From NCBI GenBank assembly GCA_033239125.1, contig BSWB01000005.1, positions 47,104,993-47,168,992 on the forward strand: a DNA stretch of 64,000 nucleotides, written 5' to 3'. Source of the stretch: Fagopyrum homotropicum (Eukaryota; Streptophyta; Magnoliopsida; Caryophyllales; Polygonaceae). Below are positions 43,848 through 56,046 of this stretch, piece by piece (position 1 is the stretch's first letter; the number at the start of each line of letters is the position of its first letter). The translations under genes and the position numbers were made by a program. The notes beneath the pieces were generated by a model, which worked only from the letters and a program-made list of their open reading frames with translations, made no database searches and was not told the origin of the DNA.

Positions 43848-46071
43848 AGTGACAAAGTTGGATTCAACTGTGTGGTATGTAAACCGAGTAAGTGGTGCTT
43901 ACAAGAAAATTCAATATCAATAGAGGTATGTGAAGAGTAAGTTCAGGATGTTCAAGTAAGTCAACTATAGACTGGCAGACAACATTTAAGAACGTGTAAG
44001 TGTTGTTTAGTATTGACGGATTATGTACACATATGAAGAGATAATTGTGATTGAGGATTATCGAAGTAACTATGCCGATGCCTGGTGGATTTCCTCAAGG
44101 AGGCAACGACAACCTTCTTGGATTACCTAAAAGTATAAATAGAATCGTGTTAGGGATTACTGGCTGGTTAAGATCAAACTCTGGTCGAGCCACGGAGTTT
44201 GGATCCGTCTTAGAAGAATTAAGAAAGTAACCTGAAGAGGTTGTTTTTCAATCTTTATTTTTATTTCAGGTAGGCGAGTAAGGAAAATACTTGTTACTCC
44301 ATCTGGATAGGACTAATAGGGTAATTAAGAGAAAGAGTTTGGGGTCAATCACTGTGGACACATAGAAAATGTCATTATGATTAATGGGTGATAACAAAAT
44401 TATCACAGTAGCGCAGCGGAAGCGTGGTGGGTCCTAACCCACAGAGTAGGAAGTTCATTGGTATAGAAAAACGACGTGTTGAGTTTAAGATGATGGTAGT
44501 TGGTGAAATGCGTTTTGATGAGAACAAGCATGAGATGGGCTATGCGGAGCGACTATAAATTTTGTTGAAAAGTTTTACCACCATCAAGGTAGACGGGAAG
44601 GTACCTACATGTAGAGGTTATGGAAAGAGAGTGGTACCCTATTATGGATTCCGGTGAAACATGACAACTTCGTCATATGTCGACAGATAAGAAGTCTTGC
44701 GAATTAATACCTAAAGGAGTATTCGAGCGTGTATTTCCATTGGAGGGAGAAAATAATTAACGATATTATTAAGGTATTGTACGTGGTCTGTACTAGAAAA
44801 CTCAAAGTGCGTAACCACCATTCTGGGTCGAAAGATACATAAGAAAGAGAAGTGACAAGAGTATAGTTGCAACCATGTAACCTTACTCAAAGAAAACATA
44901 ATCTCGGAGTGGAGTACGTAGAGTTTGTATCGGAATCGAACCGAGTAGCGTTCGGCGTTAGAGAAATATTCTCGGTCCAGTATATGTGAGGATATAAGAG
45001 TGCAATACTAATGGTGCGTTAGCAGTTATCAAGTAGTTATGATCAAACGATGGTGATGTGAGATCACCTTGTGTCTAGGGTTGTCATTACGGATACATTC
45101 TATATCACCTAAGATCTTGGCTAGTACGTAAGAAATTTGAGTTGAGTCAGAGATCTATAAAATAATATAATGATGTTGATAGAACACAAAGATTTACCAC
45201 CAGATTTTGTTTATTAAGTTATATCAAGTTTAAGACCAAAAATGAGCAGATGATGAATCTTTTATGGAAGAACCATATGATTGAGTCATATTAGGAGACA
45301 AGACCAAGTGAGTTGTGAGACAACTAGACTTAAGCACTTAGTAAAGTGCCTGGAGATGTATAAGGGGGATATCCTAGATCGGTTACTCGGAACCTTCTTA
45401 GAAGACCAGAGGAAAAGGAATTAAAAAAAAATTACCTCAAGAAGGTCATCAAAAGATCTAGAGGTGAGTTATGTAAGGCAACCTTGTGAGACCGTGCAAG
45501 TGGAATTGAAAGTGATTGATGGACTAGTATGCCTCACCCTATTGAGGAGAGCAACCCCATTGGTCCACTGATTTAGTTAGAGGGAACACGTACTAGACAC
45601 GAGTTAAGTCCTCAAAATAGAGGATCGGACAGTTGGGCTGAACGATACCGGTGAGATCGCCGATAACCACTCTAGAACATGGTAGCAAGTGCTTGTGATG
45701 TAAGTACATGAAATGATTTTTGGAGTCGGTGATTCTATGAAAAGCCGACGAGGCTACCTGTGATACTGCGGATAGTGTGAGACGTAACTGTCTAGAAACC
45801 GATACATAGATAAATGTAACATTGAAAACGACTAGATAGGGATTGACCCTGTAATTGTGTGATATTATTTGACTACATGTTTATTTAATGATTGAGTCCT
45901 TAGTCAATGGGGTGTGTTTCATATGTAACCAATGATGTGAGGGGCTCTTATATGTGAAAACGACGAGACTTTTGGGTAGTGATTAGATCACCCGATTAGT
46001 GCCTTAAAAGCTGACCTTATGACCGTCTTACCCTATGTTTCGGGGCGAAACTTCTTTTAAGGGGGAACTGA
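43848..46071 (+). mobile_element. O interior, right part, with chromodomain fossil and polypurine tract
   Basis: 2.2 kb without an open frame over 62 codons. At 45741-45800 one frame reads KADEATCDTADSVRRNCLET, which lines up with GADEATWETEDSVRRNYPEF at the end of the E2 chromodomain and a similar block in E4. This is the only recognisable protein trace in O. The tract ends with GGGGCGAAACTTC, TTTTAAGGGGGAAC and TGA just before the LTR, a clean plus-strand primer. Stretches near 44040-44110, 44430-44520 and 44590-44660 recur in E5 (63350-63420, 63740-63840, 63910-63985). Confidence 0.8.
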
Positions 46072-49000
46072 TGTAACACCCGGAAATTTAATTTCCGTTT
46101 TATATCGATATAAAACCGGAACTCAATCGGTTTGGAAGTTTGCATCATCTCCGTCATTTTCTGTGGCACCGAGTTCTTCAATTCTCTTTACTTTTATTTT
46201 TACGAGATTTCTATTCATATAAAAAATGTGGAATCAATATACCTTTTTATTCTTTATTTAAGCCATTCGGGCCCATTAACGACTTACCATTTGGGCCCAT
46301 TAAGCTTGTCTTCCCCTCCTTACCTCTTACGTGAAACCTAACCCTAGCAGCCTCCTTCTACCTTACGTGAAAGAAGATGACCCCTTCCCAAACCCTAACG
46401 TCCTTCCTCCCCCTTCACGTGACAGCAACCTCATCTCCCCTACCTACCACCATCGATGACAATGTGCCGATGAGCCTCGCTGACCCTTCCTCGCCCTGTC
46501 CTCCCGAACGCAACAACACCTTCACCGCGCCGCCAAGAGACCGCCTCCCTTCTTCTCCACTAGGTCGACAACACCTTCGCCGCGCCACCAGGAGACACAT
46601 CAGACCGCCTCCCTTCTTCTGCACTAGGCCGACAATAGCAGCGGAGGGACGTCCCAGAGCCTCTTTGATCGGAGCCCAAGATCCGAGCAAGCACGCTAGA
46701 CCTTCCACGACCCACATGCGGCAGCGTCGAGGCGCAAGGACGGCAACAAGAATGCAAGAACGGCATCCCCAGACCGCAGGTGCGAGTGGCATCTGATCCG
46801 CTGGTGCGCCTTCCTCTGACTGCGAGTATGTCCCAACGACAGTAAGATCGTTCCGTTCGTCTTCCTCGTATGTGCGAGCACGTTGAGCCGACTAGTTAAG
46901 TAAGGCATCACCCTCTTCTCTTCCGTACCCTCTCTATATATATGTGCTGATGTGAGCCTGTTTGCATCTCGGAACCGTGCATAACAAACCCTAGAAGATG
47001 GCTTGTGGAGCTGCTGCGTTTTCTGGGTTGTAAAGTGATGAACACCTAACCTCGGGTCCAAATTTAGGTATGAAAGACTGGTCCATTTTGGCTGAAATTT
47101 TTATATGTTATAGCTGGGATACTGTGGTAGAACATATTAAAATTTGAGAGGAATCCAACGAGTGGTTTAGGATTTATGATTTTTCAAAGATTGTGTCATA
47201 AGCAGTTTTTTTTTTCATGTTGTGCTGAAATTTCTAAGTGTTGGAAAACTGCATGTTGATACAGTTTTGTAATCCATATTTGGGTAAGTTAGACTCCTCA
47301 TTTGTTGCTGATTTGCGGATATGTTATAGTTGGAATTGTATAATATAACATACTGAAATTTGAGAGTATTCCGAGTTATAGTTTAGGAGATATGGTTCTC
47401 CAAAGTTGGTTCCTCACGCAGTTTTTGTAAGTGTGCTAAAAATTCTAAGTGTTGAGAAAAACTGCTTGTGATACAGTTTTGTGAGATAAATTTGAATAGT
47501 TTATTTACCTCTTTTGGACTTGAATTTTGGATATGTAATAGTTAGGATTACATACTAGAAGATATCAAAATTTTAGAAGATTTCATCAAAGGTTTAGGAG
47601 TTATGAATTTTCAAAGTCGAGGATGTAAGCAGTTTTTTGGATGTTGCTTAAATTTGCCAAGTGCTGGAATTATCTGGTGTTGTGCAGTCATGTTTGAACT
47701 TAAGTTTGGATACCTCAGAAACATAATTCACCGTTCAAGTTTTAATATAAAATAGATGGATATGTATACTGTGATGTATCAGAAGTGGAGACCAATCCAA
47801 CGGTTGGATCTGAATCTATAGGAACTCAAAATCGACTGTTTGTGCAGTTTGGGAAATGACTCAGATTTTGCTAAGTATAGAATTTTTGGATTTTGTATCC
47901 AACTTTGGAGATTTGTGTAGAAGTTGTTGTTGGGTATTTTTGAGATTTTCTTACTTCTATTAGCAGAGTGCATCATGTAGAAGACCTAGTCATTTTATTT
48001 AGAATTTTTATATTTTTATTCAGTTCTCATATCTAAAGCCAAAGTCGGACCTTAGCAACTTTTTATGAAAGTCAAGAATGTAGTTAACTCTTCTAAATCT
48101 TTAGCAAACTTTCCTTTGAGAGTTTTGAGTGTGGTTTTGAGTCCGAAAGAATAGTTTGGAACTTTGTTATAGAATTTTATAGAGTTTCGGGATCAGGGGA
48201 AAAATGGTCATTTAACCATAAGGGTATTTTGGTAATTTCTTTATGATAGATCATATATTTTAGAAGTTGGAGACTTCTAAGAAAGTGAGATACTTTATTG
48301 ATCCACTTGCCTTGTATAACAGGCGATGGAGTATTCTACGGTTGCTGACTGAATTGTGTTTTAGACAGTCGAGATTGATTCAGGTAAGTCCTTTGGGCTT
48401 ACTTAGCTAGCTTTCACATATGAGTGCGAATAATGATAGTGGTGTTTGAATGATGTGTGTATATGTGTATTTCATACTAATTATCGACCGGCACATATTT
48501 GGCCTAGGAGTAACGGGCGGTGGCATTCTGCTCAGTTAGCCCGAGGGCATTGGGGGTTTCTTTCGGGACTAGTCCATACTTGGTTTGCGGCGACGCCACC
48601 GGCGGAGGTGTGCCAAACCATCACTAGTTGGATAAGGAACGGAGGCGAGAAATCTTAAGATATCTCGTGCCACAACTTTTAAAACGGAATGAAGTGAATT
48701 ACTTAACTTATCAAATAATAACCTGTTTGTGTGCCAGCATGATGATTGTTTTATTTTGCTTGAGTTGTGTTTGTGCTATTTTTATTCTACTTATATTTGG
48801 ATTGTTAGCTAACGGTTTATCCGTGTTGTAGACTCTGTAGAGATGGACAGTTGCAGAGAGATCCGGAACGGATGGTCAGCCGGGTCCACGTACTCATTAG
48901 AGGGGGACGGGGAGTCTTCCGTTCAACATGCATGTTATTGATATAATTATGTTTTGTAAGGTTGTCATGTGTTGAAGATTCATGTAAATATTGTTTTTTA

Positions 49001-49132
49001 TTTTCAAAGAATTTAAATACATTTGTGCCTTGTTGTAAGATCCTAGTAAAAGTTGTTGTTAAACCAAGGTCGGGACCCATTGTGAGGTCCTAACCAGTGG
49101 CTCTCCAAGTTCCAAGAATTCGGGGTGTTACA
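46072..49132 (+). mobile_element. O 3' LTR (3061 bp)
   Basis: Right partner of 16617-19681, ending GGGGTGTTACA and followed by the target copy AACAA (49133-49137). The micro-exon is at 48323-48383, the donor hairpin at 48384-48402, the acceptor at 48831 and the terminal hairpin GGACC-CATTGTGA-GGTCC at 49073-49090. More differences from copies A and B than those show from each other. Confidence 0.94.
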
Positions 49133-49137
49133 AACAA

Positions 49138-50012
49138 CATCCGACTTCAATCAACGGTAATAATTATCATCATTGAATGATGACATGTTCGAATCTCACG
49201 AGCCTAATGTCTTGCGGAGTCGGACACATTGTAGGTTCTGCATAGTAAGTTTGCGTAACATGAATGATATTCTTCTACACAATCGTACAATAAATGATAC
49301 AAGCATTTAGTAGATCTATCACCGTGTACATAATTTTTTTGTTGATACAGTTATCTAGAAAGAAATCATACTAAAAATGTATTATTTCAAATACTAAAAA
49401 ATAAAAAATAAAAAATAAAAATGAAATTAAGAACTGAATAAATTAGTTTCTTAATCTATGTCACAAAAACAAAGATAAAAAAATTTCAGTATATATTTTG
49501 ACTATTTTAAAATTTTAAAATTTTAATTTTATATAAGGCGAATAAAAACAGTGAATAGTAATTATCGGGCATTTTTGCCGCACTTTCCTATGGTTACCTC
49601 TGACCATTCTCCCATTGGAAAACCGAGAGAGACAAAAGAAGAGAAGGATATTGGGTTCAAGCAACTGTGCTACCTCAACGTTGGCGGCGCCGATGATTCA
49701 CTCATAGGTATACTCGTAGGTATACACCCTATCTCTTTCATTTTGTTTCGGATTCCTCTTTTTACGACCTCTCTTTCATTTTGGTTCTGGTTGTTGTTTT
49801 CATTTCCGTTGTGCTCAACTTGTCACGTATCTGTATTTGTTGTCTCATTCCTTATGTTTTCTTGGTTAAAGTTTCATTTAGAGATTTTGATCGTTAGTTA
49901 CTTTTTCGTGCAATTCCTATTTCTAGTTATGGTGAATTTCCTCATTGATCTTTCTATTCGATTAAAATAGAATCAATGCAATCGAGTTGAAATTCGTGCT
50001 CTCCTCCAAGAG
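49138..50012. other. Flanking DNA between O and E4; possible host gene fragment
   Basis: 875 bp not matching any element here. The left part is AT-rich with poly-A/T runs. An open frame at 49551-49970 (139 codons) starts MNSNYRAFLPHFPMV and contains ETKEEKDIGFKQLCYLNVGG. The second half is hydrophobic (Phe/Leu-rich), and a GTATAC donor-like site lies inside, so it might be an exon running into an intron. No family is recognised and it may equally be chance. It ends AAGAG, the expected left target copy of E4. Confidence 0.4.
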
Positions 50013-52455
50013 TGTAATAACCGAAAATTTTAAGTTCCGGTAAATTGCAATTAACCAAAGTCCGACGCGACAATCGTAAATAAATAAATAAGTAAAATAA
50101 AACGAGTTTAGTTCTATCATTTTATGTGACCTAGATTCACATAAAATGATAAAATAAATGACCGGAAATAATTTAAGTACGATAAAATAAGAATAATAAT
50201 AAGATATAAAATACGGAATTTAATTTCGTATTTTTATAATTTCCGCACGCAAATAACGAGTTGCGTATCCGTATTTTTAGTCACATAGCGGACCGGGTGT
50301 GGGCCGCTACAAAGCCCAATTAGCAGCCCATTTAATTAATTCCTAACCCTAATCCCTCTCTTAACCTAATTCACTAATCACCCTTCTCCTGACTCTCCTG
50401 TGCCGCTTCTGTTTCTTCCCCTCGCAAACCACTGCACCTCACAAATCAACGGTGCTGCCGCCGGACTCCCTGCAACCACAGCTTCCGCCGCTCGCCGCCG
50501 CCAGTCCGCTGCAGTGTAGCGCCACGCCGGAGCCGCCACCGACACGCTGCTCCGCCTTCGTCATACACCAGAGCAACTGCGTAGTCCCGCCGTCCGCCTC
50601 CAGTCAGGCCGGTAAGATCCCGACCTCCCTCTTCTTTCCGTCTCCCTTCCTTCCCGCCTTCTGGTTCGATTCCGAGGACAGTAACCCCCCCCTTCCTGCG
50701 CAGCCAACTTTCCGGATCTCACCGCACCGCCAACTGTTGCAATCACCACGCGCTGCAGCACCAGTGAAGACCACCAGTGAAGGGCCGCCGGACGCCAGTG
50801 CACCGCCTGGGACTCACCTCGCCGGACTACAGCTCCGGTAAGCCGTCTCCTCCAATCCTTCTTTCCACTGCAGTAGGATATGGGTAGAGTGTGATACAGA
50901 AGGGGTCGTATTATGCAGTATGTATATATCTATAGATTAATACGTATAAGAGACGTAAATGTGTGTATATATACGAGTATGGTGTTAGTATATGGTAAGA
51001 AAACGAGAGTGGAGATGCAAGATGTGTATGAATAAGTTAGTTCGGAATATATATATATATATACAGGATACATAAGCACATATGTACATTCAATTACGGA
51101 AGGTTAATACGAGCAGGTGTGAGCTTATATAGGAGAGTGTATGCCGAGTACATAAATATACGTATATATATATATATTATATGAAATAAAGGTATACTTA
51201 TGAGTTGAGTGCTGAAATTTTAAAGTATATGAATTCATATATATATATATATGTATATATATCTAAATACCTAGGAGTTACGAATTTATATAATTTGAAG
51301 GAAGGTTAATATGCACGAAAGTATATATATATATATAGTTATATAGATATATATAAGATTAGATGATACCCGAGAATGAAGTAATGCGATTCCAGATGAC
51401 GAGAAGACGAGATTAATTTTATAACCTTAGTAAACTGTTTTGGAAGTAATCATAGATTAGAAAAGTGTTCCAAAAGAAATATTAGAGGTCAAGAAGTGAC
51501 CCGGAGAATTATCTACACTAAGGGTAAAACGGTCTTTTACCGTATGAGAATCGTTCTTTCCGTAATTCCTTCGCATGAGGTTGGACATAGAGATGTGATT
51601 TTGACACACATGCCTTCATTGACAGGCGCTTGAGTTATCACGAGTACGGACTATTTGAGGAGTGTTAGAGTGTTTTGACTTAGGTAAGTCCTTGCGACTT
51701 ACTTAGCCAGTTTCTGAGTGTTAGTTGAATGATAGTAGTTGTGTGTGCTATTTGTGTGTTTAATAATAATAACTTGCTAGGACGACTGTTATTATTACGT
51801 TTAAGGCCCAAGTGTATGTATAACGGGCCGTGACATCACTGCCCAGCTCTGACAGGAGACTGGGAGGTTCTCTATACCCAGACCATGCAAGTACAAGGTG
51901 AGATGCATCGGATCCATTCCTGATGGTTACACGGGGGCGGAGGCGAGGTTTGGGAATCCCTCGTGTCACAAAATAAGTATCACTAGAGTGAAAGAGTAAT
52001 TTAAATCAAGATAATTAAACGGACTTGTTTGAAAGCATGATGAGTGTTTATATTTCTCTGAGTGTGTTTGTGCTGCTATTACTCTGCTAATATTTAGATA
52101 ACTAGCTAACGGTTCTTCTTGTTGTTGTTTTAGATTTACCACAGGTTAGATCAGCAGCTGAGTGATCCGGAAGTAGTGGTCAGCCGGGTCTCCGTACTCC
52201 TTAGAGCGGGGTTGGGGTTGTTTTGTCTTTCCTTTCTTTTGGTTAAGACAGTCGTTCTTTTCTTTTGTTTAAGTACTTTAGGCTGCTAGACAATGTTGCA
52301 TTCATTACTCTAAAAACATGGTTTTTATGAATTTCGGTTTCTTTATTTATGTCTTGTTGCAAGATCCTAGTAATGTTGTTGTCAAACTGAGGTCGGGACC
52401 CATTGTGAGGTCCTAACCAGTAATACTCCGAGTTCTGAAAATTTGGGGTGTTACA
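50013..52455 (+). mobile_element. E4 5' LTR (2443 bp)
   Basis: TGTAATAACCG...GGGGTGTTACA. A perfect 15-bp inverted repeat, TATCATTTTATGTGA (50115-50129) and its complement (50137-50151), surrounds a 7-base loop. A GC-rich leader with an open frame at 50452-50841 ends in CCG|GTAAGCC (intron start 50838). Candidate intron 1 ends GACAG at 51625, a micro-exon lies at 51626-51683, and intron 2 at 51684-52133 with CTAAC and a good pyrimidine tract before TTTTAG. The terminal hairpin is at 52396-52413. Confidence 0.93.
51684..52133 (+). other. E4 LTR candidate intron 2 (450 nt) with donor hairpin
   Basis: Donor TAG|GTAAGTCC in the stem-loop GTAAGTC-CTTGC-GACTTAC (51684-51702). Acceptor: GCTAACGG, a T-rich run, then TTTTAG at 52133. 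This is the best-looking acceptor of the series. The length matches O exactly. Confidence 0.58.
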
Positions 52456-52458
52456 ACA

Positions 52459-52470
52459 TGGTATCAGAGC
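52459..52470 (+). other. E4 primer-binding site (initiator tRNA-Met)
   Basis: TGGTATCAGAGC, three bases after the LTR, followed by the shared GGTTGGCAACAATGGCA leader. Confidence 0.9.
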
Positions 52471-52726
52471 TCTAGGTTGGCAACAATGGCACTTGAAATC
52501 TTCTGAAAGACCGAATAAGTTTTAAACAGAACCCAAAAAGGGGTCTGAGTTTTAAAAAGAAAATTTTTAGTTTTAAATGCATGCATAGTCTGGTTGGGAA
52601 TAGAAAAGTACGGCTGACCACCACTACTACCGCGGATCTCGGTATGCTTAGTTGGACCTTAGGTTTACTGTAGTTGGACTTTTGGACTTTCACCTAGTAG
52701 TAATTATAGTTATTATTCTTGCGCAG

Positions 52727-53895
52727 ATGGCACGTACTAGAGCTACGCTAGCTACTGGTCGAGGAAGAGGTCGTCCACCTCTCCCTCCAGCTGGACCAGG
52801 TAGGGGAGATAGGACCCCTACAGTTAGAGGACGCGGCCGTGGAGGTAGACCCCCACTAGCCCGAGGCCGAGGTCGAGCTCCTCGAGAGGATCCACCAGCA
52901 GGGATCATGCCAGAGGCTGGAGTAGAGGAGGTAGCTGAGAGTGTAGGTCCTGAGGTCAGGAATGAGACCGTTGCTAGGTTTGGGGCACAGAGAGCACGTT
53001 CGACGGAGTCAGGACGTGTTTCCATTGGAGCGACTAAGTATAGAGAGTACCGAGGATACGTTGAGCGTATGGAGGAGGCTGCTAGGACAGAGAGACTTAC
53101 CCAGGTACCACCAGCACCGGTTAGATCCGTCCAGATGACCCAGGGAGCGCCTCAGGTGCCAGCTGTACCTGAGAGGAGAGTTGTGGCTGATAGAGCGCCT
53201 ACTGGGACAAGAGCACCGAGGCCGGATGAGTGGTTGAAGGCTTTCAACTCTCAGAAGGTCCCCTCATATAGTGGAGAGATAGGACTAGAGGTGGAGCACT
53301 GGATTGGGCAGGTAGAGACTGCGTTAAAGGCAATACGCTGCCCAGAGGATCGGCAGGTGGACTTGGTGAAGACTTGCTTCACTGGAGATGCTCATTCGTG
53401 GTGGCGGACCATGCGTAGTCAAGTCACTAGTTGGGAGCAGATGAGGAGCATTGTTAGAGACAGATACTGCCCTGTCTCGTTGAGGAGAGAGAGATTCTAG
53501 GACTTCATTGAGGCTGGATTTTAGGACATTCCGATTGCTGCTGCCATCAAGAAGTTCGAGAAGGAACTGACACTGCTTGGACCAGCTGCACCTCCTGAGG
53601 AGCAGCATGTAGCTGGTGGTTTGGACGAGACAGACTCAGGAGCGACAGAGCCATACAGCTACTGGTCAGACTGCAGCTGGTGGTTTGCAGTGCCACAGCT
53701 GCAGTAGCTATGGGCATATCCGATCGAACTGCATGAAGCCAGCAGTGACTTGCTTCCAGTGCGGCAAGGTTGGACATAGAGCTGCATTCTGCCGTCAGGG
53801 CAAGGCTCCATCTCAGCAGGGTTCTTCTCCTGCCGGCTTATCAGGGAGTGTACAGAGACCGCCACAGTTGGACTCCTAGTCAGCAGTAGCAGTAC
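52727..53895 (+). pseudogene. E4 gag with two intact zinc knuckles
   Basis: The start MARTRATLATGRGRGRPPLPP at 52727 is chosen over an upstream in-frame ATG because it matches gag of E2 and directly follows GCGCAG. The N-terminus is Arg/Gly/Pro-rich. Capsid blocks DEWLKAFNSQKVPSYSG, EVEHWIGQVE and SWWRTMRSQV follow. Stops TAG at 53498-53500 and 53522-53524 stand where Gln is expected. After LLGPAAPPEEQHV about 60 codons present in E2 are missing, and the frame changes near 53612. The knuckles CHSCSSYGHIRSNC and CFQCGKVGHRAAFC are in the open frame 53616-53879. Coats the RNA in virus-like particles when functional; not functional here. Confidence 0.9.
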
Positions 53896-55095
53896 AGAGC
53901 TCCTAGTCAGCAGCAGTCTTACAGGGCTCCACGACACACACCACCACAGAGTTCTATGCAGGGATCAAGTCGGGGCAGAGGGCGTGGTAGTGTGGCTGAT
54001 ACTAGAGGAACTCAGGCACGAGTGTTTGAGTTGAGAGATGCTGATCAGCCAGATGCACCGACTGCCACAAGTACGATCCAGATTCATTACTTACCTGTAC
54101 GAGTTTTATTTGATACGAGTGCTACACACTCCTTCATATCTGATGCATGCGTAGATAGGTTGTCCTTAGCTACTGTAGAGGGGATACCTTTTATGATAGG
54201 CTTACCTGATGGGAGTAAGGTAAGATGGACTAGAGAGATCTTTGGATGTCCTGTTCGCATGGGAGATCGAGACTGGCTAGTCAATTTTCTAGTCATGCCC
54301 TTAGCTCATGAGGATGTCATTTTAGGGATGGACTGGATGAGGAAACACGGAGCAGTCTTAGACATTGGTAGGAGGATAGTGACCGTTGCCACGGAGGAGG
54401 GCCATAGAGTAATATTCCGAGGGTGGGACCTCGGAAAGTCAGGTACAGTTATCAGTGCAGTGAGAGCAGCGAGACTGATAGCACAGGGTTGCGAAGCCTT
54501 CTGGTGTTATGCCATGAAGGAAAGCAAGAGCCTGACTATAGAGGAGATACTTGTTGCATGCGAGTTTGCAGAGGTATTCAGTGACGACCTACCAGGACTA
54601 CCCCCACAGAGGAGCGTTGATTTCAGCATTGACTTGGAGCCGGGCACGAGACCTATCTCGAAGGCTCCGTACCGTATGGCACCTATAGAGCTGCTTGAGC
54701 TGAAGAAGCAGTTAGAGGAGCTAGCAGAGAAGGGTTTCATACGCCCTAGTGTGTCTCCTAGGGATGCACCAGTGTTGTTTGTGAAGAAGAAGGACAGATC
54801 GATGAGGCTGTGCATAGACTACAGAGACCTGAACAAGGTGACCATCAAGAACAAGTACCCACTACCACGCATTGACGACCTGTTGGACCAGTTGCATGGA
54901 GCTTCTGTGTTCTCGAGGATAGACTTGAGGTCAGGTTACCACCAGTTGAGGGTGAGAGATCAAGACATACCTAAGACGGCATTCCGGACTAGGTATGGTC
55001 ATTATGAGTTCGTAGTGATGCCATTTGGGCTCACTAATGCACCAGCGGTGTTCATGGAGTTGATGAATGTGATATTCATTGACTTCTTAGACTAG
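53896..55095 (+). pseudogene. E4 protease and N-terminal half of RT
   Basis: The open frame 53956-55095 starts in the Gln-rich tail after gag (a TAG interrupts it just upstream, near 53888). The protease has LFDTSATHSFIS, Ser in place of the usual Gly next to the catalytic Asp, and EDVILGMDWMRKHGAVLD. RT fingers and palm follow: PPQRSVDFSIDLEPGTRPIS, SPRDAPVLFVKKKD, MRLCIDYRDLNKVTIKNK, SRIDLRSGYHQLRV and YGHYEFVVMPFGLTN. The frame ends at TAG 55093-55095, where relatives have Gln, four residues before the catalytic box. Confidence 0.93.
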
Positions 55096-56046
55096 TTTGT
55101 TGTGGTCTTCATTGACGACATCCTAGTCTACTCTAGGAGTCAAGAGGAGCATGCCGGACACTTGAGGACGGTACTGCAGATTCTACAGGATAGCCAACTG
55201 TATGCTAAGCTATCCAAGTGTGAGTATTGGATGTCAGAGGTGGCTTTCTTAGGCCACGTAGTGACTGCTGAGGGTATTAAGGTCGATCCGGAGAAGATCG
55301 AGTCCGTATCTTCTTGGCAACCTCGTAAGAATGTTAAGGAGGTTCGCAGCTTTCTAGGTTTAGCAGGTTACTACCGCCGGTTTGTGGAAGGGTTCTCTTT
55401 GATTGCCCGACCACTTACTTGTCTTCTGAGGAAGACCACTCGGTTTGGCTGGTCTGAGCCGTGTCAACAGAGTTTTGAGGAGCTGAAGAGGAGATTGACG
55501 TCCGCTCCGATTTTAGCACAGCCTGAGGGTATTGATGACTTTGTGGTATACAGTGATGCATCCAAGCTGGGCTTGGGGTGTCTTTTGATGTAGAGGGGTA
55601 AGGTCATAGCCTATGCGTCTCGACAGTTGAAGACGTATGAGGAGAACTACCCCACACATGATCTAGAGTTGGCTGCAGTAGTCCATGCTCTTAAGATCTG
55701 GCGTCACTATCTCTATGGGGCGACATGTCAGATCTTTACAAACCACAAGAGTCTGAAGTACATATTCACTCAGAGAGAGTTGAATAACCGCCATAGGCGG
55801 TGGTTAGAGTTGATCAAGGACTTCGACCTTGAGATCCTATACCACCCCGGAAAGGCGAATGTAGTAGCTGATGATTTGAGCAGGAAGACGCCTAGAGAGA
55901 GGGCGATAGCCCGGTTGACAGTACAACCACAGTTGCAGAGGGACTTGGCTTGGTTAGAGATAGAGATTCAGTTTTCCGATACTGATGGTCAGTTGTCTAC
56001 CTTGGAGTTACTTCCTGATCTGTTGGATGAGATCCGACAGAAGTAG
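55096..56046 (+). pseudogene. E4 RT palm/thumb and RNase H
   Basis: The same frame continues. FIDD, with the catalytic Asp pair at 55114-55119, is followed by LVYSRS, the thumb (LSKCEYWMSEVAFLGHVV, EVRSFLGLAGYYRRFVEGFS) and RNase H (VVYSDASKLGLGCLLM, Asp codon 55555-55557). TAG at 55591-55593 interrupts RNase H where E2 has Gln. Then come YEENYPTHDLELAAVVHAL and NHKSLKYIF (Asn where E2 has Asp in DHKS). The piece ends at TAG 56044-56046, again a Gln position. Confidence 0.93.

Larger units (their letters stand above)
16617..49132 (+). mobile_element. O: outer LTR retrotransposon, split by E2 and E3
   Basis: LTRs at 16617-19681 and 46072-49132 flank the interior. The 5-bp target duplication AACAA is perfect (16612-16616 and 49133-49137). 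Removing E2 and E3 leaves an interior of about 4.3 kb in three pieces: 19682-20983, 31877-32644 and 43848-46071. It has a Met-tRNA primer site and a polypurine tract but no open gag or pol. A chromodomain-like fossil at 45741-45800 shows chromovirus ancestry. Size and organisation resemble a large retrotransposon derivative (LARD) that depends on proteins made by others. Confidence 0.9.

Noticed and set aside
50452..50841. 129-codon open frame in the E4 LTR
   Set aside because: The 3' LTR copy (58114-58458) stops earlier and differs in frame at its end; composition is that of a GC-rich untranslated leader.
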